Position numbers and translations under genes: made by a program
IMG/VR virus record: IMGVR_UViG_3300042448_001840
Span: 1 to 64,000 of that record
Strand: one strand, 5' to 3'
Source: a virus
Length of the DNA stretch: 64,000 bases
Shown here: positions 25,683 through 33,450 of the stretch, one piece after another
How positions within the stretch are numbered: the stretch's first letter is position 1
Layout: each line of letters opens with the position of its first letter
The notes under the pieces: model-generated
The model's database searches: none
What the model was told of the DNA's origin: nothing
The model's input: only the letters and a program-made list of their open reading frames with translations

Positions 25683-26435
25683 CTATCTAAAATTCTTACG
25701 AACCCAATCAGGATACGTATCGTCTACCTCATAGTATTTTAGCGGGAACCTATCAAATGGATCCATACCCTCACTTATTCTACGAAGTATCTCTTTATCA
25801 TCTTTAAATTCTTCTAAATTGTATTCAGTATGAGCAAAAGATTCTATCTTATTTTTTATGTTTTCAATGTCTGTGAAAAAAGAAAAATGCCAGCCAGCGT
25901 CAGGTATCGTATACCAGGTTCCAGCTCTCAACTCTTGGCAAGATTGAGCCTCTAAATCTTTAAATCTAGCAGCAATTGGTCTGGCCCCCTGATTGCAGTG
26001 TTCCGGAACTTGCCAGTTATAATTCCAAAAATATTGTTTAACATCTAATCTAGCCGGGGTTTCAACTAACTTTAATTGATTAATAATATTTGAGCTAATT
26101 ATTTCATCCGCGTCAGAAATGATTACAATATCATCTGCTTCCGCCTTATCTAGGCCAAAGCGAATAGCGTTGCGTTGGTAATGCTCTCTTTCCCAAGGTG
26201 ACTGAACGGTAGAAAGATCTGGAGAATTGAAATGTATTTTAATTCTAATTATTTTATCTTCCCATTTTTTAGCCCAATCAGGCAATTGGTCAAGATAAAA
26301 TGGTTTTTCTTTTCCAGTAAATGTTTCGGATGCTTCAACTATAACAAAGTGATCAACAATATCACCAAGCTCTTCAAATCTTACGCGCAGCATCTCTTCT
26401 TCGTTAAAGAAGGTAAAGCAATCAAATATTTTCAT
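25683..26435 (-). CDS. Glycosyltransferase family 17-like
   Basis: A 250-residue protein starting MKIFDCFTFFNEEEMLRVRF, followed by LGDIVDHFVIVEASETFTG and DDIVIISDADEI (near residue 110). This is the GT17 pattern, with the DAD metal-binding motif. Known members add N-acetylglucosamine to mannose; the acceptor here is unknown. It is the last gene of a sugar/methyl cassette that begins near 29.9 kb and overlaps the methyltransferase-like gene before it. Confidence 0.8.
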   Translation of the reverse strand: MKIFDCFTFFNEEEMLRVRFEELGDIVDHFVIVEASETFTGKEKPFYLDQLPDWAKKWEDKIIRIKIHFNSPDLSTVQSPWEREHYQRNAIRFGLDKAEADDIVIISDADEIISSNIINQLKLVETPARLDVKQYFWNYNWQVPEHCNQGARPIAARFKDLEAQSCQELRAGTWYTIPDAGWHFSFFTDIENIKNKIESFAHTEYNLEEFKDDKEILRRISEGMDPFDRFPLKYYEVDDTYPDWVRKNFR

Positions 26436-26883
26436 ATACGTAAACATCTTTATCAGTAAATAGTGAATATCTTTTTATTTCTTTTTCGATCTGCGAATCT
26501 GCGATAAATTCAGACTCAAGATTAGATGCCCACTTACCCGGGTTTACCGCCAAAATAAAACCACCTGGCTTTAAAACTCTTTTAATTTCTTGAGCTACTT
26601 GATCATAATTGTTGTTAAATATTTCTGGGTCATAATTAATTGAAATAAATAAATCAACACAATCATCAGAAAATAACATCGGATTTAAACCAGCTGGCCA
26701 ATAGTAATTATTCTCGCTATTTTCCAATGCAGCCTCAAGTGCACTCCACAGTCTCATAGCACCAATGCCGTGTTCTGCGGTGTAGAGAGTCTCGGACAAA
26801 TCCAAGCCTTCTTGATAGCAAACAGTAAAAGAGTTATTTTTAAAAATGTCTCTTATTATATGTGCTACATGATTCCAGTTCAT
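26422..26883 (-). CDS. Methyltransferase-like protein, N-terminal motifs absent
   Basis: A 153-residue protein whose C-terminal half has IKRVLKPGGFILAVNPG, the post-motif III segment of class I SAM methyltransferases, and CVDLFISIN in place of motif II. The glycine-rich SAM-binding motif I is not recognisable, so it may be a non-catalytic relative or a partner of the adjacent methyltransferase. Its ATG directly follows the preceding gene. Confidence 0.65.
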   Translation of the reverse strand: MNWNHVAHIIRDIFKNNSFTVCYQEGLDLSETLYTAEHGIGAMRLWSALEAALENSENNYYWPAGLNPMLFSDDCVDLFISINYDPEIFNNNYDQVAQEIKRVLKPGGFILAVNPGKWASNLESEFIADSQIEKEIKRYSLFTDKDVYVYENI

Positions 26884-27423
26884 TTACTTGACAGGCTTAA
26901 CTGCGTCCACCTTAAGCCAACCCCATTCATCTCCACGTTTAACATCTAATATTTCAAAACCCATTCTCTCAAAATCATCTTGGAGCATTCTATGAGTTAA
27001 GCCCACAAAATGAAAATCAAAAGGATTCAGTTGTTCAGCAAAAAAGATCTGTTGCATTCTTCTATCGCCATCAAGGGAGTCCATTTCAAGTATCTGATTG
27101 CAGGCCAACAAGAAGTCTGGAACTTCAATTCTAATCATCCCACCAGGCTTAACTATTCTGCACCATTCGGCCAGAACAGCTTGATATTCTTTCCACGGAA
27201 AGTGTTCAAGACACTCTGAGTTATAAACTATGTCTGCAAAATTGTCTGGAAGATTAATCTTGCGAGCATCGCAGACTACATCGACTGGAACATAGGTTTT
27301 GTTAGCGTGATCGTACAACGGCGTTGGATCTATATCAATATGAATCCAGTCTGGACCAAGATATGTTCTAGTGCCAATTACAACTTTTGTGCCCGCACCC
27401 TTAGGTATTGTCTCTAGTCTCAT
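26884..27423 (-). CDS. Class I SAM-dependent methyltransferase
   Basis: A 179-residue protein of the methyltransferase 11 type: KVVIGTRTYLGPDWIHIDID, VVCDARKINLPDNFADIVYN, SECLEHFPWKEYQAVLAEW, IVKPGGMIRIEVPD. These are motifs I to III of the family. The substrate is probably a sugar or the product of the neighbouring glycosyltransferases, as such genes cluster in phage glycan loci. Spacing to neighbours is one or two bases. Confidence 0.8.
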   Translation of the reverse strand: MRLETIPKGAGTKVVIGTRTYLGPDWIHIDIDPTPLYDHANKTYVPVDVVCDARKINLPDNFADIVYNSECLEHFPWKEYQAVLAEWCRIVKPGGMIRIEVPDFLLACNQILEMDSLDGDRRMQQIFFAEQLNPFDFHFVGLTHRMLQDDFERMGFEILDVKRGDEWGWLKVDAVKPVK

Positions 27424-28299
27424 TTAAATTATTCTTCCTCTATATAAGTGTTGCCAACGTGGAACTTTTATTAAATCTACTTCTCTACCCAAAGCTGATA
27501 CATAGACTGTCTCAGGGTTATCATTTATCCCTCTAAGCTCTGGTTGTTGCTGATACCATTCTTCCAAGTATATCGCATTCCAGTCTTCAAATCTAGTTAC
27601 ATTTGGACTATGGTAGGTGACATGGGGCCCAACATAATACTTATTCCATTTATTAACCCAATTAATCACACCTTGATTAATTCTTTCTTGTGCTTCAGGA
27701 TTACGCGTACTTGTTGCATCATGAGCAACTAAAACTGTTGGGTCAGCTACTATTCTCCAGCCACCTAATCTTATTCTTGTCTGAAAATCAACTTCTTCTT
27801 GATGACCAATTTCTGTATCAAATCCACCAATCTCTTTATATCTTTGACGATTTAAAATCCAACAAAAACCAACACCCCATAATATTTCTAAATATCTTGG
27901 ACGTTGCATAGGATACGCCCCTCCATTCGGAAACGCCATTGCAACTTCGTGGTTACCTTCAAGATAGGAGGCTAATTTTAGATCCCATCCTGGAGTCATA
28001 ATATAGGCGTCATTATCTATATAGCCTACGTTATTAGTTTCTGCCCACTCAAGAATATGATTAACAGCACCAGTATATCTTACGTTTTTAGTTAATTGTT
28101 TAATAACAACTCTTGGATCTTCCGCAGCGTGTTTTTGGGCGACCTTTATTGTTTCTGGATCTTCTGAGGCGTTCTCTAACACTAAGAGTCTCCAATCACA
28201 ATGAGTGTTCTGCCTAAAAGCAGTTATAGACCTATCTAATTTGTCCGGATTATTATAGCTAGATACTCCAAAATCAATTCTCACGGCTTTGTCCACCAC
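27424..28299 (-). CDS. Glycosyltransferase family 2 (GT-A)
   Basis: A 291-residue protein with a GT2 fold: FGVSSYNNPDKLDRSI, LLVLENASEDPETI, VGYIDNDAYIMTPGW (the DND motif binds the metal-nucleotide) and EEVDFQTRIRLGGWRIV with the catalytic Asp region. It probably transfers a sugar to a lipid, protein or glycan acceptor. It overlaps the preceding methyltransferase gene by 19 bases. Confidence 0.8.
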   Translation of the reverse strand: MVDKAVRIDFGVSSYNNPDKLDRSITAFRQNTHCDWRLLVLENASEDPETIKVAQKHAAEDPRVVIKQLTKNVRYTGAVNHILEWAETNNVGYIDNDAYIMTPGWDLKLASYLEGNHEVAMAFPNGGAYPMQRPRYLEILWGVGFCWILNRQRYKEIGGFDTEIGHQEEVDFQTRIRLGGWRIVADPTVLVAHDATSTRNPEAQERINQGVINWVNKWNKYYVGPHVTYHSPNVTRFEDWNAIYLEEWYQQQPELRGINDNPETVYVSALGREVDLIKVPRWQHLYRGRII

Positions 28300-29018
28300 T
28301 GCTTATTTTCGTGCAAAACAAAACCAATGCTTTGCAATAGTGGAAACCACTCTGTTTCATATTTATTATTTACAGCCAAGTGCATGGGTATAGAGTTTCC
28401 GTGTTCAATATCTCCAATCGCAAATGCATTTTGTGCAATAAACACGCCGCCTTTCTTAAGGGTGTCATAAACAGCTTTTGCCCATTCTTCAACATTAACG
28501 ACGTGTTCAAAAAAATCTAGCGCAACAACTGCATCGAACAATCTATCGCCTAGTTTAGGCTCAAAAGTATTTGTGAATAATGTGTTGATAACAAGCTTTT
28601 CTTCAAGGCTAAATCTGTACTGTGCGAAGTTAGCTGTTTTGCCACCTTCCAAATCATGGTAAGTTGCCTCTAAACCCTCTTGGGCTAATCTTATACTTAA
28701 AGAGCCTATCCCGTCACCTAATGAAAGAACCTTGTTTTTGCCCGAATGTCTCAATCCAAGAGCTATACCTTCGCACATCCCTGAATAGTTAAAACCTTGA
28801 TCCAGATGATAAGCTGACAATTCCCAAATATACGCATCTGTGTTCCTATACCAATTTAAAAGAGAATCAGCGTTGTCGACATTTGTTCTGGCATCGTTAA
28901 AATCATTTGCTACTTCATGATGATTATAATGAAACCCTTTTTCTAATCTTTGCTTAGCGTATCCTTCTGGTACTTTCAGGAATTCGGATATTTCTTTTGC
29001 ACGCTTATCTACACTCAT
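28281..29018 (-). CDS. Class I SAM-dependent methyltransferase
   Basis: A 245-residue protein: VLSLGDGIGSLSIRLAQEG (motif I), YHDLEGG, FDAVVALDFFEHVVNVEEW and LKKGGVFIAQNAF. The start at 29018 (MSVDKRAKEI) follows GGAGAG; an upstream in-frame ATG at 29045 is less likely. An extended -10 (TGA-TACAAT) lies just upstream at about 29047-29055, so the cassette may have an internal promoter here. Confidence 0.8.
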   Translation of the reverse strand: MSVDKRAKEISEFLKVPEGYAKQRLEKGFHYNHHEVANDFNDARTNVDNADSLLNWYRNTDAYIWELSAYHLDQGFNYSGMCEGIALGLRHSGKNKVLSLGDGIGSLSIRLAQEGLEATYHDLEGGKTANFAQYRFSLEEKLVINTLFTNTFEPKLGDRLFDAVVALDFFEHVVNVEEWAKAVYDTLKKGGVFIAQNAFAIGDIEHGNSIPMHLAVNNKYETEWFPLLQSIGFVLHENKQWWTKP

Positions 29019-29134
29019 TTGCTCTCCATCGTTGATCGGACACAATTAAATTGTATCATGTTTTATTTTAATTTTTCTATATAGGGTAAAATTGGGAAAA
29101 AAATTTTAAGGCCAAATTGGTTTTTGACTTTTTT

Positions 29135-29917
29135 CTAATAGCCGGAAAAAGTAGTTGTAATAACACTACCATCTCTTTGATCAAGAGGTGGCAACTCTTT
29201 TCTGACCAAGACTCTTTGCACCCACCTATCAGTCCCATCATATCTTGCCTGAAAAGGTTTTCTGCCATGAATTGTTTTTCTATTATCTATAACTAATAGA
29301 TCACCTGTTTTTAATACGATCTCTTTTGTGCATTTTTTAATTGCATCTTCAAGTTCTTCAAGAACTAATCTAGCCAAATAGTCATTCGGCTTCATGACAG
29401 TTGCATCGTATGTAAAGGTTAACATCCCGTCAGCTTCTCCAATTATAGAAGTAGGTATCTGCTGATCTTCTTCCCCATTTGTCCTAAAGCTAAGATCTAT
29501 TCCTGTTGTAAACATTTTTGACTTCAACATATGTTTAGTCTCTATCCTAATATGCTTGAGTATGTCAGACAAATTAGCGTACGTGGTTACTGCCTGAGGA
29601 TCGCCCCTAAGGCAAAACAAAACTACATAGTCTGGCTTGTAAGGATGAAATGCAGTCTCTGTGTGAAGAGCTAGTTCAGTTTTAGATGAAGTAGATATCT
29701 GCTGATACTCAGTCTTGTGGACTGGAACTATGTTCTGTATTATTTGACCGTTTTGTTCCTGAATATAACCAATCGGATGGCCATATTTTTTAACATGATC
29801 AAGAAGAATCAGAGTGCTTTCTTTGGAGCTGGCGTGCTTGGGGGAACTGATGATCGGTGTAGCTGGAGTTGGAGGCACATATCCAACATCTAAATTCTCG
29901 TAAAGAAAAATTCCCAT
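29135..29917 (-). CDS. TauD/clavaminate synthase-like Fe(II)/2-oxoglutarate oxygenase
   Basis: A 260-residue protein. ALHTETAFHPYKPDYVVLFC carries the His-x-Glu iron motif; DLLVIDNRKTIHGRKPF holds the distal His, and RWVQRVLVRK the Arg that binds 2-oxoglutarate. The layout is closest to the asparagine oxygenase/clavaminate synthase branch, so a free amino acid or peptide side chain may be hydroxylated. The C-terminus carries PPLDQRDGSVITTTFSGY, sharing DQRDG-TTT with the giant tail protein. It leads the glycan/methyl cassette. Confidence 0.8.
   Translation of the reverse strand: MGIFLYENLDVGYVPPTPATPIISSPKHASSKESTLILLDHVKKYGHPIGYIQEQNGQIIQNIVPVHKTEYQQISTSSKTELALHTETAFHPYKPDYVVLFCLRGDPQAVTTYANLSDILKHIRIETKHMLKSKMFTTGIDLSFRTNGEEDQQIPTSIIGEADGMLTFTYDATVMKPNDYLARLVLEELEDAIKKCTKEIVLKTGDLLVIDNRKTIHGRKPFQARYDGTDRWVQRVLVRKELPPLDQRDGSVITTTFSGY
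29169..29182 (-). repeat. 14-base repeat, copy 3 (encodes DQRDG)
   Basis: Third copy of CCATCTCTTTGATC, near the end of the oxygenase gene. Confidence 0.8.
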
Positions 29918-29926
29918 AAAATACCT

Positions 29927-30136
29927 TTAAGACGACAAAACCTTTAGTATCAAAAAGAATACTTTGCTCAGGTTATCAGGGGCAATACTAAAAACATGTT
30001 CTTTTTCAAGCGTTTTAATCGTAACGCAATGTACGTTTACTAAATCCCCATTTGAAGTTATAGAAGCTGTAAGTTTAGATATGGAAATATCAGTAATAGT
30101 TGGCATAAAGCCATCGAACATGCCGTTATTTTCCAT
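29927..30136 (-). CDS. Small unknown protein
   Basis: A 69-residue protein of alternating hydrophobic strands (TITDISISKLTASITSNGD) that could form a small beta domain. It lies between the oxygenase and the tiny basic protein array. No motif points to a function. Confidence 0.6.
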   Translation of the reverse strand: MENNGMFDGFMPTITDISISKLTASITSNGDLVNVHCVTIKTLEKEHVFSIAPDNLSKVFFLILKVLSS

Positions 30137-30154
30137 GCTACATTATAGCACAAG

Positions 30155-30427
30155 TTACTTCTTTTTTAAGGTAGAAACATTCTTAGGGGCTTGACCTTTG
30201 ACTCCCTTTTCTGGAGTACCTGATCGTCTTTTTCTTTGAACTGCGCTTTTCTTTTGGGCGCTTGACAAAGCCTTGGCTTTTGCCACCGGTAAGCATTTTG
30301 CATAACCTGAACCGCCAACCCCTGAAGTGCCACAGGGCTGGTATTTCCCTCCCTTTTTAGGAGCACCAATATTAACCCACTTTTGATCAAACCACTTGGT
30401 TAATCCAACACCTTTAGGACCAGGCAT
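30155..30427 (-). CDS. Basic small protein, conserved phage family
   Basis: A 90-residue protein: GLTKWFDQKWVNIGAP, YQPCGTSGVGGSGYAKCLP, then a lysine/arginine/serine-rich tail. The pattern (W-F-x2-KW-V, CG, KC-P) belongs to a small family I associate with phage structural regions, without known function. It overlaps the next gene at TAATG. Confidence 0.75.
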   Translation of the reverse strand: MPGPKGVGLTKWFDQKWVNIGAPKKGGKYQPCGTSGVGGSGYAKCLPVAKAKALSSAQKKSAVQRKRRSGTPEKGVKGQAPKNVSTLKKK

Positions 30428-30543
30428 TATTTTTTCTTTGCTTTTGTAGGTTTGTTAGTTTTTTTTACTGGGGTGCAATTGGGAACTAACTTGCCACCCT
30501 TTAACTTCATCCCCTTTGCAGTGTACCCAGTCCAACAAGCCAT
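30427..30543 (-). CDS. Tiny basic protein (38 residues)
   Basis: MACWTGYTAKGMKLKGGKLV followed by PNCTP and a lysine-rich end. Start and stop overlap the neighbours at TAATG on both sides, which strongly supports translation. Short proteins of this MACW..NC.P type occur in other phages. Function unknown. Confidence 0.7.
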   Translation of the reverse strand: MACWTGYTAKGMKLKGGKLVPNCTPVKKTNKPTKAKKK

Positions 30544-30722
30544 TACTTACTCTTCTTTGCCTTTTTGGTTGAAACAGTTTTCCAACCGCCACCCATTGAC
30601 TTATACTTCTTAGCGGCCCAAGCGTTTGCATATGCAGATGGATAGACATCAAACTTAGATTTAGCCTGAGACTTAGCCGAAGACCACAGTGCCGGCTTTG
30701 TTGGTTTATTTTGTTTTGCCAT
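30543..30722 (-). CDS. Tiny basic protein (59 residues)
   Basis: MAKQNKPTKPALWSSAKSQA begins a lysine-rich protein with FDVYPSAYANAWAAKKYKS in its centre, a pattern seen in phage small proteins. TAATG overlaps at both ends put it in a translationally coupled chain. A DNA-binding or virion-associated role is inferred from charge. Confidence 0.7.
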   Translation of the reverse strand: MAKQNKPTKPALWSSAKSQAKSKFDVYPSAYANAWAAKKYKSMGGGWKTVSTKKAKKSK

Positions 30723-30889
30723 TATCTTGTTAATCCTATGATCAAAATCATTTGAATTAAATGAAGAGCAATATATCCAAGATGAATTCTCAATTCTTTT
30801 TTGGAATTATCTTTCTTATCTACACCTAAACAATAGGTGCACGCACCGTCAGCTTCGTGACAGTCTTCACAACAGTATTTTGTAGTCAT
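30722..30889 (-). CDS. Small zinc-knuckle membrane protein
   Basis: A 55-residue protein starting MTTKYCCEDCHEADGACTYC: closely spaced cysteines predict zinc binding. A hydrophobic segment near the C-terminus (LGYIALHLIQMILIIGL) predicts one membrane helix. A longer upstream in-frame extension overlaps the preceding gene and is probably not translated. Confidence 0.6.
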   Translation of the reverse strand: MTTKYCCEDCHEADGACTYCLGVDKKDNSKKELRIHLGYIALHLIQMILIIGLTR

Positions 30890-30893
30890 AATA

Positions 30894-31094
30894 TTATTTC
30901 TTCTTACTAATTTTTCTAAGTGTTTTAGCAAGTGAAGCTTGCTTACGAGTAAGCGGGCTATATCTTTCTGGATTTTTGGTAACAGCTGATGCCATCCCAG
31001 CCACAGATTTGCCGGCTTTTTTAGCTTTTGCGGTAAAAGCTCCAGGCCTTTTGATCGCACCCTGTATCCATTTCTTATCTTTTTTTGCTGCCAT
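30894..31094 (-). CDS. Basic alanine/lysine-rich protein
   Basis: A 66-residue protein (MAAKKDKKWIQGAIKRPGAF, then SPLTRKQASLAKTL). WIQ.AIKRPGA is a recognisable small phage motif found in virion-associated proteins; the rest is helical and basic. It overlaps the preceding gene by 20 bases. Function unknown, probably nucleic-acid or capsid associated. Confidence 0.7.
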   Translation of the reverse strand: MAAKKDKKWIQGAIKRPGAFTAKAKKAGKSVAGMASAVTKNPERYSPLTRKQASLAKTLRKISKKK

Positions 31095-31365
31095 TATTAT
31101 CTCGCGCTGCTTTAACTTTTTCTCCTGTTTTAAATTTTAGATTTTCTAAATTAAACTGGCTAGTAATATGATCACTTAGATGTGTGTCTAGCTTAGCTTC
31201 TATATGCGATATATCACTGTCTATATCTGCAATGTCTTCTTTTATGGAATCTAAGCGATCTTTGACAAAGCCGTGGTCACGAACATTCTCACGACGCCCC
31301 TTCTCTATGAGAAGCATCAAAACGCCAAACGCGCCAGTAACAGCGGAAGCCCATACGATTTCCAT
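31075..31365 (-). CDS. N-anchored coiled-coil protein, possible lysis accessory
   Basis: A 96-residue protein with one N-terminal membrane helix (residues 3-20) and a long charged coiled coil (residues 25-75), ending in a basic tail. Its ATG overlaps the endolysin stop. This layout resembles membrane proteins next to lysins in actinophages (some hold the DUF2746 label), so it may act as holin or lysis regulator. Confidence 0.65.
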   Translation of the reverse strand: MEIVWASAVTGAFGVLMLLIEKGRRENVRDHGFVKDRLDSIKEDIADIDSDISHIEAKLDTHLSDHITSQFNLENLKFKTGEKVKAARDNNGSKKR

Positions 31366-32126
31366 TAAAGACCAAGCAGTTCTTTGACCTTTGGTCCAGC
31401 AACTGAATCGGCAGTAAGTTTATTAGCTACCTTGAAAGCTTTTACAGCTGCATCTGTTGCTGCATCTTTTTGACCATTAATTTCACCCTTGTAAAATCCT
31501 TTTATCTTAAGCGCTTCCTGAAGCTTCGCTATATCATTGCCACCACCTGCGGCTGGAGCAGCAGAACCTGCTGGTTTTTCCCAGTTGTTCTTTGCCATCC
31601 ACTCAGCTACTGCTGGAGGAGGTGTATCTCCATTTACATATCTAAGATGCCATGGCTCTGAAGGGACAACTTCCCATGAAAAACCAAACTTCTTTACATT
31701 CGCAATCATCCAATTGAGGCGCTTTGGTTCTGATGCATTAGCAATGTCAACCGCCAAGCCGAGATTATGCTGCGACTTACCAGGAGTAGCCAACATAGCC
31801 ATGCCTTTTTTAAGATACCATGTCTTACCTTCAAAAGTCTTTGTGCTAGTTCCAACTACTGGTTCAAGCTGGTATCTTTGTTTAAAGCCAGCAAGCTGAC
31901 TCTCATAACTTCTATATGTATCGCCTGCTGATGTAGGCTTAAGCTCAACGCCTTCAGCTTTTGCTGCTTCGTCCATGGCGTTGTAAGCTGCGGCTGCAAG
32001 CCAGTGCATCTTTCCGCCAGCTTCGATAGGACGCAAGAGGTGTGCAGGCAACTTACCTGGCTCAATACCCTTAAGATCTTTTGGTAATACTACTGGAACT
32101 ATATAATCCCAAGCAACTTTACTCAT
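31365..32126 (-). CDS. Endolysin: M15 peptidase plus peptidoglycan-binding domain
   Basis: A 253-residue protein. Residues 50-165 form a VanY-type M15 peptidase with the zinc motif SQHNLGLAVD (His120, Asp127) and SEPWHLRY (Glu157, His160). An Ala/Gly linker leads to a peptidoglycan-binding type 1 domain (residues 187-253: LQEALKIKGFYKGEINGQ). No signal peptide, so a holin is needed. The start at 32126 follows GAGAGGAAAG; an upstream in-frame ATG lacks a ribosome site. Confidence 0.9.
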   Translation of the reverse strand: MSKVAWDYIVPVVLPKDLKGIEPGKLPAHLLRPIEAGGKMHWLAAAAYNAMDEAAKAEGVELKPTSAGDTYRSYESQLAGFKQRYQLEPVVGTSTKTFEGKTWYLKKGMAMLATPGKSQHNLGLAVDIANASEPKRLNWMIANVKKFGFSWEVVPSEPWHLRYVNGDTPPPAVAEWMAKNNWEKPAGSAAPAAGGGNDIAKLQEALKIKGFYKGEINGQKDAATDAAVKAFKVANKLTADSVAGPKVKELLGL

Positions 32127-32156
32127 AATGCTTTCCTCTCGTGTCCTGTTATAAAT

Positions 32157-32196
32157 ATAACAACAGGCCAATCAATTAAGAAAGACCTGTTGTTAT
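32157..32196 (-). promoter_or_regulatory. Hairpin before the endolysin gene
   Basis: ATAACAACAGG (32157-32167) and CCTGTTGTTAT (32186-32196) form a perfect 11-base inverted repeat with an 18-base loop, between the small protein at 32210 and the endolysin. On the minus strand it is followed by ATATTTATAA, so it may act as a weak terminator or attenuator that limits read-through into the lysis gene. Confidence 0.5.
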
Positions 32197-32209
32197 AATA
32201 ATTTAGATG

Positions 32210-32446
32210 CTACTTCTTACCTTTGCCGGAACCAATTTTGCCAAGCACCTTGATTGGGCGCTGTGCCATTTTCATTTGGCCCGATGTTACCGCTGGCTTA
32301 GGTGCTGTTGTGCCCTTGCCGCCGGTTGCAACATTCTTTAAAGTTGCAGGGTTTTTTACTGAACGCTGTGCCATCTTCATCTGACCGCTTGAAGCGGTTG
32401 GTTCTGGCGCACTAACGCCTTTACCTTTTGACTTTTTCATAGCCAT
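32210..32446 (-). CDS. Basic protein with internal duplication
   Basis: A 78-residue lysine-rich protein in which SGQMKMAQR occurs twice (about residues 20-28 and 56-64) with related flanks (GKGVSAPEPTAS / GKGTTAPKPAVT). It arose by duplication of about 36 residues. The first residues MAMKKSKGKG resemble neighbours, suggesting a paralogous set. Confidence 0.65.
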   Translation of the reverse strand: MAMKKSKGKGVSAPEPTASSGQMKMAQRSVKNPATLKNVATGGKGTTAPKPAVTSGQMKMAQRPIKVLGKIGSGKGKK

Positions 32447-32449
32447 GAT

Positions 32450-32560
32450 TTATTTCTCCTTAGTTTTTTTGCTAGCTTTTTTTGGGGCAGTTTTTTTTGC
32501 TGTCCTCTTAACCGGTTCCTGTTTTTCAACAGGCATAACGTTTTGTACGTACTTAGACAT
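32450..32560 (-). CDS. Tiny lysine-rich protein (36 residues)
   Basis: MSKYVQNVMPVEKQEPVKRT followed by AKKTAPKKASKKTKEK. The tail is like the C-terminus of histone H1. It fits between two other basic genes with AAGGA upstream. Expression is likely from context only. Confidence 0.55.
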   Translation of the reverse strand: MSKYVQNVMPVEKQEPVKRTAKKTAPKKASKKTKEK

Positions 32561-32592
32561 AGTAATAATAATCCTTGGTTTATTTCATTTTT

Positions 32593-32784
32593 CTATTTAT
32601 ATGTACGCGCTGATTTCTTAGGAGCATTATCCGCATTATAAGAGCCCATCTTCTTTTTAGGACGATTCTTTGTTCCGTCAAAAGTTGGGGTAGTCATACC
32701 CTTTTGCATCAAGCCAGTAAGCTTTTGCTTCTTGGAAGCAGCAGCTGCTGGGTCTCCTTTACTAGTCTTTTTTTTCATAGCCAT
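32593..32784 (-). CDS. Basic small protein
   Basis: A 63-residue protein starting MAMKKKTSKGDPAAAASKKQ with RPKKKMGSYNADNAPKK in its second half. It shares the MAMKKK start with two neighbours, suggesting local duplication. No function known. Confidence 0.65.
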   Translation of the reverse strand: MAMKKKTSKGDPAAAASKKQKLTGLMQKGMTTPTFDGTKNRPKKKMGSYNADNAPKKSARTYK

Positions 32785-32788
32785 TATA

Positions 32789-32917
32789 TTATTTCTTCTT
32801 CTTCTTAGCTATAGCTGCCTGGATAAATGGTGGAAGCTTCTTTTGAGCGGCGGTCATGCCAGCTTTTGCTGCTGGAGCCTTTTTTGCTGCTGCTGGTGCT
32901 TTCTTTTTCATTGCCAT
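32789..32917 (-). CDS. Tiny Ala/Lys-rich protein (42 residues)
   Basis: MAMKKKAPAAAKKAPAAKAG followed by MTAAQKKLPPFIQAAIAKKK and a lysine end. The AK-P repeats are like histone H1 tails, while LPPFIQAAIAKKK is a short helix motif. TTTAGG-type sites are absent but AGGAG lies upstream of the ATG. Confidence 0.65.
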   Translation of the reverse strand: MAMKKKAPAAAKKAPAAKAGMTAAQKKLPPFIQAAIAKKKKK

Positions 32918-32952
32918 TGTTTTCTCCTATTTGTTTAGTGTTATGTTAAATA

Positions 32953-33216
32953 TTAGCAGTCCCACTTGCGTAAAGCAAGTGCTTTGCGTGTTGGTTTGCC
33001 ATTTGGCTTCTTCATCGCCCCCGGCATGCCGCCCATACGCGCACAAAAAGACTTACGCCTTGCAGCGGACTTAGGTGATTTTTTTGCCTGCTTGGATGAC
33101 ACTGGCGGCTTTAGTGTGCCACCAGTCTGGGCCTTGTATGAAGCACGGCCTTTAGCGTTCAAGCCTCCAGCAGGGTTCTTGCCTTCTTTGCGTTGCCATG
33201 CAGCGGTTTTAGCCAT
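32953..33216 (-). CDS. Conserved small basic phage protein (DUF6321-like, tentative)
   Basis: An 87-residue protein: MAKTAAWQRKEGKNPAGGLN, AKGRASY, a TGG.LKPPV linker, then RRKSFCARMGGMPGAMKKP. This belongs to a widespread phage family with conserved WQR.EGKNP.GGLN.KGR and FC.RM.GM motifs, which I associate with DUF6321. It is very basic; the function is unknown, possibly virion DNA binding. Confidence 0.75.
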   Translation of the reverse strand: MAKTAAWQRKEGKNPAGGLNAKGRASYKAQTGGTLKPPVSSKQAKKSPKSAARRKSFCARMGGMPGAMKKPNGKPTRKALALRKWDC

Positions 33217-33356
33217 TATTTTTTCTTCCTTGTTTTACTCTTGCTAACTTTTGAAGATTTAACTTTTTTCGAGGCTTTACCTATTTCAATGCCGTACATA
33301 GAATTATTTTGACCCATTCTAGGACCAGCTATATAAATTTTATTTTTTATTACCAT
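33216..33356 (-). CDS. Tiny basic protein (46 residues)
   Basis: MVIKNKIYIAGPRMGQNNSM then YGIEIGKASKKVKSSKVSKS and a KTRKKK end. Its TAATG overlaps the next gene start. A purine-rich AGAAAGAAAG precedes its ATG and lies inside the overlapping upstream gene. Confidence 0.6.
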   Translation of the reverse strand: MVIKNKIYIAGPRMGQNNSMYGIEIGKASKKVKSSKVSKSKTRKKK

Positions 33357-33450
33357 TTTCTTTCTTTCTGTCCATAGCTTCTGCTATATCATAAAGTCTA
33401 AAAACCAAATGCCAAAACATACTTGTTAAACTAAATTTATTTTTGGTCAT
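33340..33450 (-). CDS. Tiny protein (36 residues)
   Basis: MTKNKFSLTSMFWHLVFRLY followed by DIAEAMDRKKENGNKK. An amphipathic or short membrane-interacting helix is followed by a basic tail. It overlaps the genes on both sides by 14-17 bases. Support is from context and lack of alternative use of the interval. Confidence 0.45.
   Translation of the reverse strand: MTKNKFSLTSMFWHLVFRLYDIAEAMDRKKENGNKK

Noticed and set aside
22161-29182. The 14-base repeat as a promoter or operator
   Set aside because: All copies lie well inside coding sequence in the same codon phase and encode DQRDG, so protein-level or recombination use is more likely.
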